Part shown: one piece after another, positions 56,002-63,259 of the stretch | How positions within the stretch are numbered: position 1 is the stretch's first letter | Layout: every line of letters begins with the position of its first letter | Source: Flavobacterium limnophilum | GTDB lineage: Bacteria; Bacteroidota; Bacteroidia; Flavobacteriales; Flavobacteriaceae | Assembly (NCBI RefSeq): GCF_027111315.2 | Contig: NZ_CP114289.2 | Coordinates: 930,001 to 994,000, forward strand | DNA length: 64,000 nt | Direction of reading: 5' to 3' | Program-made: the position numbers and the translations under genes | Notes under the pieces: generated by a model | Told to the model about the DNA's origin: nothing | The model's input: the letters and a program-made list of their open reading frames with translations, nothing else | Database searches by the model: none

Positions 56002-57303
56002 TTAATGGAGCCATTCCCATCTTTTTGCCCAGTCCAGCAAGAACTCTGATCGAAACTTTGATATCGTTCTGGCTCCTTGTTGCTGTTCCAAAAATAATTC
56101 AGGTTCTTTTCGGTCTCCATACCAATGTTTTCCGAGCGTGTAATCATCGGGAGTTTGTTTTCCCGGCCATGGAATGGTGCTTGTAAATTGCCCTTTTTGT
56201 CCGTTTAATTCCGGAATGGAGCTAGTTGTAACATAGCTGCAAGTTTCTGGCTTTTTGGACGAATAGCGAACGGCATAAACGCCTTCCTCTGCACAATAAC
56301 CAGGCCATTTTTGACCTCCTGCTTCAAAAATAAAGCAAGCAGAATCTTTCGGGATCTTCATTTTTGGTCCTTTAAAACGCCATTCCAATACGGCATATGC
56401 GGCTACGGTGTCTTTTATTGTGGTATTGCGCTCAAAAACGTTTCTGGAACTTCTGTCGATTGGCGTAAAACTGCCGCCCCAACTGTCCGTTAACGGGATG
56501 TTTGGATCACCATTCATTAGATAGGCGAGAGAAGGAGTATCTCCCATTTTTATGTTGCCATTATAATAATTCTTGAAAGCTTTTCCCATGGCACCACGAC
56601 CTTGGATGTAATTGCCGTAATAGTTTTCGCTGCTAATTTCTTTTGGCGCTTCCGAATCGATAATCCATCCCCTGTAAGTGGCATTGGCTTCAATCATCCA
56701 AAGATTGGGGTGGTTTTTGGCGATATAGTCATAGGCATTGATGCTCCATTTTTTGTTGGGACCGCCAATCCAATATACTTTAATGTTTTTTTCTATTTCA
56801 GGAGCGTCGTGCAAGGCTTGTGCCAAGTCTTCGAGACCACCCCAAACCAATACCCACAAGGGTTGACTGCTTTTCTTTTTGGCACATTTGATGATCCATT
56901 GAGAGCCTTCGGTCGCAGTGCTGTAACCTTTGAATGGCGCACTTGGAATAGCTCCTTGTTTGCAAACTGCCCTCAAATCATTGGGTTTGGCCAAGTTTTT
57001 ATTATGTGTCGTTAGTTTTGGAAAATCTTTTTCGTATAAATCAATCATGTCCAAAAAATGCTTTTTTCTACCCTCGCCAAAAGGGGAAGAAACAAGTCCT
57101 TCAATTTGAAATAAATCGGAATACATCAATAGATGAATCATCGATTGGAAGTCGTCAGGATCGGTTCCGCCAATATCGGAGCTAATCACTATTCGGGGTT
57201 TCGGTTTTTCCTTTGCAACTTTGCTGGATTGGGCATTAGCCATAAAACCAATCATTGCAATAAGGATAAAACCAATTATATTTTTAGAATACTTTTTAAG
57301 CAT
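56002..57303 (-). CDS. DUF1593 protein (nucleoside-hydrolase-like, Sde182 type)
   Basis: A 433-residue exported protein with signal IGFMANAQ. The opening RIVISSDIGGTDPDDFQSMI copies the Asp-rich calcium site of nucleoside hydrolases, and LWVLVWGGLEDLAQALHDAP and YWIGGPNKKWSINAYDYIAK continue that fold. The C-terminal part, with FIPW-type and TPDDYTLGKHWYGDRKEPEL segments, completes the DUF1593 pattern. Such proteins recur in polysaccharide-use loci, but no activity is known. It lies between two lyase/hydrolase genes of the same operon. Confidence 0.85.
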   Translation of the reverse strand: MLKKYSKNIIGFILIAMIGFMANAQSSKVAKEKPKPRIVISSDIGGTDPDDFQSMIHLLMYSDLFQIEGLVSSPFGEGRKKHFLDMIDLYEKDFPKLTTHNKNLAKPNDLRAVCKQGAIPSAPFKGYSTATEGSQWIIKCAKKKSSQPLWVLVWGGLEDLAQALHDAPEIEKNIKVYWIGGPNKKWSINAYDYIAKNHPNLWMIEANATYRGWIIDSEAPKEISSENYYGNYIQGRGAMGKAFKNYYNGNIKMGDTPSLAYLMNGDPNIPLTDSWGGSFTPIDRSSRNVFERNTTIKDTVAAYAVLEWRFKGPKMKIPKDSACFIFEAGGQKWPGYCAEEGVYAVRYSSKKPETCSYVTTSSIPELNGQKGQFTSTIPWPGKQTPDDYTLGKHWYGDRKEPELFLEQQQGARTISKFRSEFLLDWAKRWEWLH

Positions 57304-57323
57304 ATTTATTTAATTCGTGTTGT

Positions 57324-58922
57324 CTAATTAGCCGAGTGGGATTTGTTGTATTGGATGAAATTGAGCAGCATTCTCATATTCGAAATGTATTCGCCGGTTG
57401 AAATGTATTTTTGATTACCAGTATTATTGTAAGGTGAAGTATCCGTTTCGTCTCCTACTTTGGTTGTTGCATATTTATTGGTTTGTTCTTCGTTTTTTCC
57501 ATCGCCAATGTACGGGTTACTGATATAAACACGGTTGGTTAACCAACGGTTTTGCTCATCAAGTGTGTTTAGAATTTCGGATATTTTGGATTCCTCCGGT
57601 TGAAACGAAAAATCATATCGGTTTAAATCATAATATTGTTCCATAGTTTCTTTATGATTCAATTGTTTTGTTGGCAAAGGAGATTCTTTGGTAGCTTCTT
57701 CCGGTTCGAGTTTAGAAACTCTCAGGAATTCCTCTTTTAATTCTTGAAGTTCTATGTGTGCTTTTCCATAGTAATGGGCCAGTAAATTGGTATCGTTATA
57801 ATCCACATAATAGCTTCCGAATTTAACGTTGGAACCTTTGCGGTGCACATAAATGGGTTTGTTGGTTTTTACTTCCACAAAGGTGGGATGGGTGCGATTG
57901 CCTTCTGTTTTGTCGTTTGGAAGTGTTGCTTTTTCCAACCAATGAATGGCTTTTGGAACTCCTTCCAGAAATTGTTTGTCACCCGTAAATTGATAGAATT
58001 TTAGCAAAAGCATTGCGTTTTCGCAGGTAGCACTCGGAAGATATGCGGCCGGCTCATAAGTTCGGGCACTGGCCACTTCCATTTTCATGTTGAGTTGTTG
58101 GCCCCAAGCACCACTCTTGTCTTGAGATTTCCTGTAAAAATCCATTCCTTTATGAATGGGTTCCAGAAAGCGTTCTTCGCCCAAAACCACGTAACATTGA
58201 ATCAGGAAATGGATGTTTTCCCAAATCACGTCGTCATTGAAGGTATAAAAACCTGTATAGTCAGGAAAACCTTTTTTCGAAAATCCTTCTTTTAATGGAT
58301 AGCGCTGTGGCCAACCTCCATTGGGATATTGACTTTTCAGCACAAATTCGATGGCTTTTTCCAAAGCAGGCTTGTAAACTAAATCCTTTTTTTCCAAGTA
58401 CATTCGCAACAGGAATCGGGCGGCATCCGAGGTAACATCGTCGTCAAAAGTGGAATTGCCATAATAATGCTGAAATTCTTCCAGTCGCCAACCATTTTTA
58501 CCGATGGTGTTGTACCATTGTTTTAGCGATTCTTCGCCTTTGAAATCGACCATGTAGTTCCAGCCACCTTCCGGGCTCTGTCCCTGAATAACTGCCGCTG
58601 CCGCTTTTCGTGCCGCCTGATAGTAATATTCGTTTTGGGTCGTGTGATAGGCATCCAGAAATAAATGTCCCATACTGATTGTTCCGGGATGTTGCAGCCA
58701 AATCATCGATTTGTAGGCTTCCATTTCTCCCCATTGACGGGACAAATCAGGAGTATAAGTCCAAACATAACCTCCATTGGTACTCACGTTTTGCACCATA
58801 TATTCCGTGGCTTTCAGCATCGTTTTTGTCACCAAGTCTTCCGAGATTTTGGTTTGTGCTTTGAGCAGGATTCCTGTTTGGAGGAATACAAAAACAAGAA
58901 GCAGTTTGGAAATAGTTTTCAT
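57324..58922 (-). CDS. Pectate lyase, PL10 family, long form
   Basis: A 532-residue exported lyase (signal VFLQTGILLKAQ). The PL10 blocks GYVWTYTPDLSRQWGEMEAY, QGQSPEGGWNYMVDFKGEES, TFDDDVTSDAARFLLRMYLE, FVLKSQYPNGGWPQRYPLKE and GAWGQQLNMKMEVASARTYE are clear. After about residue 410 a C-terminal extension of some 120 residues follows that the shorter PL10 of the operon lacks. The two probably differ in preferred substrate or mode. It follows the LamG-like gene by 11 bp. Confidence 0.93.
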   Translation of the reverse strand: MKTISKLLLVFVFLQTGILLKAQTKISEDLVTKTMLKATEYMVQNVSTNGGYVWTYTPDLSRQWGEMEAYKSMIWLQHPGTISMGHLFLDAYHTTQNEYYYQAARKAAAAVIQGQSPEGGWNYMVDFKGEESLKQWYNTIGKNGWRLEEFQHYYGNSTFDDDVTSDAARFLLRMYLEKKDLVYKPALEKAIEFVLKSQYPNGGWPQRYPLKEGFSKKGFPDYTGFYTFNDDVIWENIHFLIQCYVVLGEERFLEPIHKGMDFYRKSQDKSGAWGQQLNMKMEVASARTYEPAAYLPSATCENAMLLLKFYQFTGDKQFLEGVPKAIHWLEKATLPNDKTEGNRTHPTFVEVKTNKPIYVHRKGSNVKFGSYYVDYNDTNLLAHYYGKAHIELQELKEEFLRVSKLEPEEATKESPLPTKQLNHKETMEQYYDLNRYDFSFQPEESKISEILNTLDEQNRWLTNRVYISNPYIGDGKNEEQTNKYATTKVGDETDTSPYNNTGNQKYISTGEYISNMRMLLNFIQYNKSHSAN

Positions 58923-58933
58923 TTTACTATTTT

Positions 58934-59617
58934 TTATTTAATAAAACTCATGAAATTATTTGGTTGAACTTGTTTGGGCGTGATTCTTATTTTATAGATG
59001 GCTCCTTTGAACCAGCATAATTTATTCATGCGAACTCCAATGGAAGTTTGTCCGCTTTCAATGGGCAGAAAAGGAAATTCCAGGAACAATTCCTGTTTTC
59101 CGTTGACATAAGTGGTTCGGCTTTTTGGTGTTACCACAAAAGCAACATGATACCATTGTTCCAATGGATGAATTAGTTTTTCGTCGATAAGCGCTTTTTT
59201 GTTGGTGCCTGAAGCGGTATAACCATCAAAATACCAATTATTGTCGACTGCCCGAATTTCGAGTAACATCCGGTCTTTTGTGCTTTCGCCAATATGCAGG
59301 ATTCGTTGTTCAAACACACCTTTTAGCTCGGGTTTGAATATCATTTCGACCGTAAATTCCTCAAGTGATTGCAATGGAAGTTCATTTAAAAAAAAGGCAT
59401 CGTCTATTCCGTTGAAAGAAACGGCTTCTCCATAGGGCGAAGCGACTGTTTGGGGTTTTCCACTAATTTCGACATTGTTTGATTTCTCCCGAAGCAAATT
59501 GGCCAATAGCCATTCGGTTGTCGTCTGGCTTTCTTTTTTGATTTCCGCGTTTTGTCCTTTTGAAGCAAGCGAAAAACAGATAAAAAGTAGTGCTATTAAT
59601 CGTGTGGTTGGAATCAT
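58934..59617 (-). CDS. Secreted LamG/concanavalin-like protein, first gene of the pectinase operon
   Basis: A 227-residue exported protein (signal ALLFICFSLASKGQ) with one jelly-roll domain: YGEAVSFNGIDDAFFLNELP, LEEFTVEMIFKPELKGVFEQ, HPLEQWYHVAFVVTPKSRT and GQTSIGVRMNKLCWFKGAIY, as in LamG/concanavalin A-like carbohydrate-binding domains. It probably binds pectic glycan or acts with the lyases; no catalytic site was assigned. As first gene it follows a 5' leader of about 110 bp with a hairpin and the LacI-type promoter-operator. Confidence 0.8.
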   Translation of the reverse strand: MIPTTRLIALLFICFSLASKGQNAEIKKESQTTTEWLLANLLREKSNNVEISGKPQTVASPYGEAVSFNGIDDAFFLNELPLQSLEEFTVEMIFKPELKGVFEQRILHIGESTKDRMLLEIRAVDNNWYFDGYTASGTNKKALIDEKLIHPLEQWYHVAFVVTPKSRTTYVNGKQELFLEFPFLPIESGQTSIGVRMNKLCWFKGAIYKIRITPKQVQPNNFMSFIK

Positions 59618-59678
59618 CTAAATCGCTTATTTTTTAAATCTTGAATAATTGCGTCTGGCATGCATTGATTTTATTTTT

Positions 59679-59712
59679 GGTTTACATTGAGGAAAAACAA
59701 TTTATGTAAACC
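59679..59712 (-). promoter_or_regulatory. Inverted repeat in the 5' leader of the pectinase operon
   Basis: GGTTTACAT at 59679-59687 and ATGTAAACC at 59704-59712 are exact inverse copies 16 nt apart. They lie between the promoter-operator and the first gene. Either an RNA hairpin in the leader or a site for a second, symmetrical regulator would fit. Confidence 0.6.
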
Positions 59713-59727
59713 TAAAAAAAAAACAAT

Positions 59728-59774
59728 AATGCAATCGATTACACAAAAGTATCTAAAAAATGAGTATTTACCAA
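59728..59774 (-). promoter_or_regulatory. Promoter with LacI-type operator for the pectinase operon
   Basis: On the minus strand TTG (plus-strand CAA at 59772-59774), 20 bp, TACTTTTG (plus-strand 59744-59751), then the palindrome-like GCAATCGATTAC at 59731-59742. Twenty-two of 24 bases from the -7 box through the operator equal those in front of kduI. Its place before the lyase genes makes it the second member of the same regulon. Confidence 0.82.
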
Positions 59775-59871
59775 TTAATTACGGTAAAAAATATAGAGTA
59801 CGTGATTTTATGCTTTTAAATAGCACTATTCGTAGTGTATTACAGCAAAATTGCATTCTGGGGCAATATAA

Positions 59872-60510
59872 AACATCGAACGTATTGCCAAGATAAAAGA
59901 AGTGCAACGAGGATGGTTAAACTATTTTCGGGGAACGAGCATTATGGGCAAACTACGTGATTTGGATGGCTGGTTCAGAATTTAGCGAAGCGGTATCACG
60001 AACACAAAAAAAAACAATATAAAAAGTGAGTAAACCGACTTCGATACTGCATTTGGCACGATTGAGGGCGGAGCGTTAAGAAAATATCCAGTGGACATTT
60101 TTAGCGAACGAGCCAGCAGGCGGGCGGGGAAAGGAAGAGAAAGAATCTCATACGATTGGGCGTTGACCAAGACCACGCCTATGCTTGGAGTCGCACTCGA
60201 AAAGGCGGTTGGGCAGTGGCTCAGAGTCCTATTTTGAATACGACCATTACCTTGAAACGCTTGAAACAAAGAGGCTATCAATCATTGACCGATGTTTACA
60301 TCGAACTTAACCCATCACTTTGCGAACCGCCGAGTACAGTTTGTCCCGATAAAAATCGGGATGACCCGCTTGGCCTGTCCTGAGCGAAGCCGAAGGGATC
60401 GGTGGTGTACTCAGGTTTTTTTTGGTTTTTTTGGTTTTTTTGGTTTTCGTGAATATAAATATTTGAGAGGCGCAGTCTGTTCCGTTGGGGGCGGAGCCGT
60501 CTACTCGATT
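59872..60510 (+). mobile_element. Group II intron relic A (3' part: maturase C-terminus, domains V and VI)
   Basis: At 59872-59980 the frame reads IAKIKEVQRGWLNYFRGTSI and LRDLDGWFR, the maturase X-domain end of a group II intron reverse transcriptase. It stops, and the reading resumes as RLRYCIWHD at 60036-60064 and as ERKRKNLIRLGVDQDHAYAW and GGWAVAQSPILNTTITLKRL from 60129. Between the pieces are foreign inserts of about 55 and 64 nt. Domain V halves (GAACCGCCGAGTAC at 60324; TCGGTGGT at 60399) are split by about 60 nt. The 3' end is CTACTCGATT at 60510. The 5' part is lost. Not functional. Confidence 0.85.
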
Positions 60511-60523
60511 ACTAGAAGTCGCT

Positions 60524-60931
60524 TTATTTCTTCATATATTCCTCTGCAGTCATTACGGGAATTTTCGAGTTCTTAAAATCTTTTTTGTTTCGAGTTATTA
60601 GTATATCTGCATCATTGTCCATTGCAACGAAATATTGTAAACCATCTTCAAAGTCTTTAAAATCTGAAGCCAAGGCTAATTCGATTGCTTTGTCTTCCAA
60701 AGGAAGTATGGTTACTAATACCTTAAATTTGGACAAATACTTTTTTGCATCCACATCTTTATGATGTTTGACAATAGAGTAGTAAGCATTTGCAAAAGTT
60801 AGCGAAGAAATGAAAAGTTTAACCTCTTTTTTATCACTAAGTGTAAATAAATCTTGAGCATCTTTATAAAAATGTTCACGCTTGGCTAAAAGGTCAATAA
60901 CAATATTTGTATCTACGAAAATATTCTCCAT
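60524..60931 (-). CDS. PIN-domain toxin (VapC-like)
   Basis: A 135-residue putative ribonuclease toxin. It starts MENIFVDTNIVIDLLAKREH with the first PIN acidic residue, has FANAYYSIVKHH in the middle, and carries the later acidic cluster DFKDFEDGLQYFVAMDNDAD (near 90-109) and ILITRNKKDF. The start codon shares one base with the stop of the antitoxin gene upstream, so translation is coupled. Its stop lies 14 bp from intron relic A. Confidence 0.9.
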   Translation of the reverse strand: MENIFVDTNIVIDLLAKREHFYKDAQDLFTLSDKKEVKLFISSLTFANAYYSIVKHHKDVDAKKYLSKFKVLVTILPLEDKAIELALASDFKDFEDGLQYFVAMDNDADILITRNKKDFKNSKIPVMTAEEYMKK

Positions 60932-61170
60932 TATGAATATTTTTGGTCAATATAGTTTCTGTAATCTCTTCTTTCGTCGTAATCACTTGGGATAATTCCT
61001 GTCAAACTTTCAACTAATGGACTAACAGAAGATTTCTTTTTTGATTCTCTGGTTAGCGAATTAAGATAGTTTTCTATGAGTTTTGATAAGCTTACACTGT
61101 GACTTTTAGCATATGTTTTTGCCTCGTGTATTATTTCCGCATCAAGATTTAATGTGAGTTTCGTGTTCAT
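60931..61170 (-). CDS. Antitoxin partner of the PIN toxin (DUF6364-like)
   Basis: A 79-residue protein, MNTKLTLNLDAEIIHEAKTY, continuing KSHSVSLSKLIENYLNSLTR: a ribbon-helix-helix pattern typical of small antitoxins (DUF6364 type, from memory). The C-terminal tail, with VESLTGIIPSDYDERRDYRN, would bind the toxin. It precedes the PIN gene, so the order is antitoxin then toxin, as in vapBC modules. Confidence 0.88.
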   Translation of the reverse strand: MNTKLTLNLDAEIIHEAKTYAKSHSVSLSKLIENYLNSLTRESKKKSSVSPLVESLTGIIPSDYDERRDYRNYIDQKYS

Positions 61171-61250
61171 AATAAAGTTTTTTACGTGTAAAGATAATAA
61201 ATTGTTACGTAGGTTTTTTGAGTTCTCTCGATTTTTTTGCGATTTCTAGT

Positions 61251-61373
61251 AACGTCTTGGCGCTACAGGCAGTTTGGGACTAAATTAAGCCCATTCTTAG
61301 GATTTGCCAAATCTTCCCAAATACAAAACCATCTTTCCATTAAGCCCAATGCCCAAATCCGTTGTAGTGGCTG
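61251..61373. repeat. 123-bp palindromic repeat, copy 1
   Basis: Begins AACGTCTTGGCGCTACAG and ends GTTGTAGTGGCTG. The left arm (GGCGCTACA... TTTGGG) and the right arm (CCCAAA... TGTAGTGGC) are imperfect inverse copies. The middle shares CCAAATACAAAACCAT and CCATTAAGCC with a second copy of exactly the same length at 62981-63103. The left end of intron relic B follows at once. Confidence 0.85.
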
Positions 61374-61374
61374 T

Positions 61375-62187
61375 GTGTGCCCTGCATGAGCAGGACACAC
61401 GCCGTAGGCTTTGATAAAATCGAAAAATACAAATTTTGGATTAGAATACAAACTTACGGCGTGTTGTTTTTCCAGAGGGTGCAAGTCCCTTATGAGCGGA
61501 TTGAAAACCCGAATCATTAGTACGTCGCAAGGTTGTTGGTTGCGAAACCAGAACTGAAGGAAGCGAAACGACAAAATCCGGTACCGACGAACAGAATTTA
61601 GCGAAGCGGTATCACGAACACAAAAAAAACAATATAAAAAGTGAGTAAACCGACTTCGATACTGCATTTGGCACGATTGAGGGCGGAGCGTTAAGAAAAT
61701 GTCCAGTGGACATTTTTAGCGAACGAGCCAGCAGGCGGGCGGGGAAAGGAAGAGAAAGAATCTCATACGATTGGGGGTTGACCAAGACCACGCCTATGCT
61801 TGGAGTCGAACGAGAAATGCTCTGCATTCACGAACACAAAAAAAAACAATAAAAAAACAATAAAAAAACAATAAAAAAGCGGGAGTAAAAGGAGGTTGGG
61901 CAGTGGCTCAGAGTCCTATTTTGAATACGACCATTACCTTGAAACGCTTAAAACAACGTGGCTATCAATCATTGACCGATGTTTACGTCGAACTTAACCC
62001 ATCACTTTGCGAACCGCCGAGTACAGTTTGTCCCGATAAAAATAGGGATGACCCGCTTGGCCTGTCCTGAGCGAAGCCGAAGGGATCGGTGGTGTACTCA
62101 GGTTTTTATTGTTTTTTTTGGTTTTCGTGAATATAAATATTTGAGAGGCGCAGTCCGTAAGTTTCTAGCGGAGCCGTCTACTCGATT
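61375..62187 (+). mobile_element. Group II intron relic B (5' domain I plus 3' parts, internally deleted)
   Basis: The 5' end is GTGTGCCCTGCATGAGCAGG at 61375. Intron domain I is recognisable from GGGTGCAAGTCCC through AACCAGAACTGAAGGAAGCG to GACGAACAGAA at 61596. There it jumps directly into the same 3' segment as relic A, with most of the reverse transcriptase gone. The maturase pieces carry the same two inserts plus a third (61809-61889). Domain V is split as in relic A (62011-62024 and 62086-62093), and the end is CTACTCGATT at 62187. Relic B is very similar to relic A over the shared parts. Not functional. Confidence 0.85.
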
Positions 62188-62203
62188 GGCGGGAGTAGCT
62201 TTA

Positions 62204-62536
62204 TTACGCAATCTTTATGTTACTGTTTAGTAATTCAACATTGAAATTTACTTTTGCTTTTAAAGCACTAAAAACTCTTAATATTGTTTCAACGGTTACA
62301 TTCGTAGTGTTGTTTTCAAGTTTTGAAATTTGAGCTCTTTGAACACCAATTAATTTGCCTAATTCATCTTGAGTCATATTTCTTTCTAGGCGAATTTTTT
62401 TGATTAAATCTCCGATAATTTCCATTTGAAGTTCTTGTTCATAAAGCGTTCTTTTTACGCTTCCAGTTTCGCCAATAAATTCATTCTTAATTTGGTCAAA
62501 AGTGAACATTTCTAATTCTTTTTCTTTATTTTTCAT
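62204..62536 (-). CDS. HigA-like antitoxin (XRE helix-turn-helix)
   Basis: A protein of about 110 residues. Residues of about 50-100 are a Cro/C1-type helix-turn-helix, IRLERNMTQDELGKLIGVQR then AQISKLENNTTNVTVETILR. I place the start at the ATG in AATGAAAAATAA, which overlaps the toxin stop by 11 bp; an earlier ATG seven codons up is possible. It follows the toxin gene, the toxin-first order of higBA systems. It would neutralise the toxin and repress the operon. Confidence 0.9.
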   Translation of the reverse strand: MKNKEKELEMFTFDQIKNEFIGETGSVKRTLYEQELQMEIIGDLIKKIRLERNMTQDELGKLIGVQRAQISKLENNTTNVTVETILRVFSALKAKVNFNVELLNSNIKIA

Positions 62537-62876
62537 TTCGCTTAATTTTAAATTCAAAGTATTTTAGCCTTATGCTTTCAGCTTTTTCAATTTCTTTTTC
62601 AGGAGTTTTGCCTGTTTTCTTAATTATACCGTGTGTTGCTAAAACTAAAGTCTTAGTTTTTTCGGTTTTATCCCAAAAGGCAAAAATTCTGAAATAAGTT
62701 TTGTTGTACAAGGTTCTAAATTTCCAAATTTCTCCTTTGAGTTTTTTAAACAATTCGTTGTCGTTTTTAATTTTTGATTTGTCTATGTTGAAAATAATCT
62801 TGTCTCGACTTTTTTCGTCTAATTCAAAAAGAAATTCTCTAGCCTCTGTCAAAAAAATAACATCAAATTTATTCAT
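62526..62876 (-). CDS. RelE/HigB-type toxin
   Basis: A 116-residue protein of the RelE/ParE fold: FDVIFLTEAREFLFELDEKS at the start, LKGEIWKFRTLYNKTYFRIF in the central sheet (near 46-65) and THGIIKKTGKTPEKEIEKAE near the end. Family members cleave mRNA on ribosomes. The basic residues in the centre fit that role. A TATCTTTG -7 box lies 23 bp before the start codon. Confidence 0.9.
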   Translation of the reverse strand: MNKFDVIFLTEAREFLFELDEKSRDKIIFNIDKSKIKNDNELFKKLKGEIWKFRTLYNKTYFRIFAFWDKTEKTKTLVLATHGIIKKTGKTPEKEIEKAESIRLKYFEFKIKRNEK

Positions 62877-62898
62877 TTAATTTATTTTTGTTTCCATA

Positions 62899-62906
62899 CA
62901 AAGATA
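62899..62906 (-). promoter_or_regulatory. Probable -7 box of the higBA-like operon
   Basis: Minus-strand TATCTTTG matches TAnnTTTG. The -33 position has TTC rather than TTG, so the match is partial. Confidence 0.5.
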
Positions 62907-62980
62907 CAAATATAATTTAGCTTGTTGAATTTTATTTTTTAGGATATAGTTTTTTAGTGGAGTGGGGTGCTATTCCCGCC

Positions 62981-63103
62981 AACGTTCTGGCACTACAGCG
63001 GGTTTGGGATTAAAGACGCGAGGTTTTTCGGTTAAACACAAATTTTCCAAATACAAAACCATTTTCCCATTAAGCCAAATGCCCAAATCTCGTGTAACGG
63101 CTG
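62981..63103. repeat. 123-bp palindromic repeat, copy 2
   Basis: Begins AACGTTCTGGCACTACAG and ends GTGTAACGGCTG. It has the same arm design as copy 1 (TTTGGGAT near the left, ATGCCCAAATC near the right) and the same internal words CCAAATACAAAACCAT and CCATTAAGCC. It is uninterrupted on its right side, where copy 1 carries the intron. Confidence 0.85.
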
Positions 63104-63259
63104 TTGAACTAAACCTACGGTAGCTGTGTTAAAATATAATTATCTAAGAAGCCTTTGAAAACAAATTTAAATAATTGCCATAACCCAATTTAGTTTGTAC
63201 TTTTGCATTGTAGTTACGGCATTTGAATTTGATTTATTATATTAAAAATCAATAGATTG

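Noticed and set aside
59687..59896. A 69-codon plus-strand open frame next to the pectinase promoter
   Set aside because: It covers the leader hairpin, operator and promoter of the opposite operon and then enters the intron relic in another frame, so coding is unlikely.
59982..60281. A 99-codon minus-strand open frame in intron relic A, with a related one in relic B (61612-61827)
   Set aside because: Both are antisense to recognisable maturase pieces and inserts; similarity between them only reflects the duplicated intron DNA.
60156..60383. A plus-strand open frame with clear maturase similarity as an intact gene
   Set aside because: It is only the last part of a reverse transcriptase, interrupted upstream by stops and inserts; reported as part of the intron relic.
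61263..61667. A 134-codon minus-strand open frame
   Set aside because: It runs through repeat copy 1 and intron domain I, whose RNA-type conservation explains the sequence; the product looks random.
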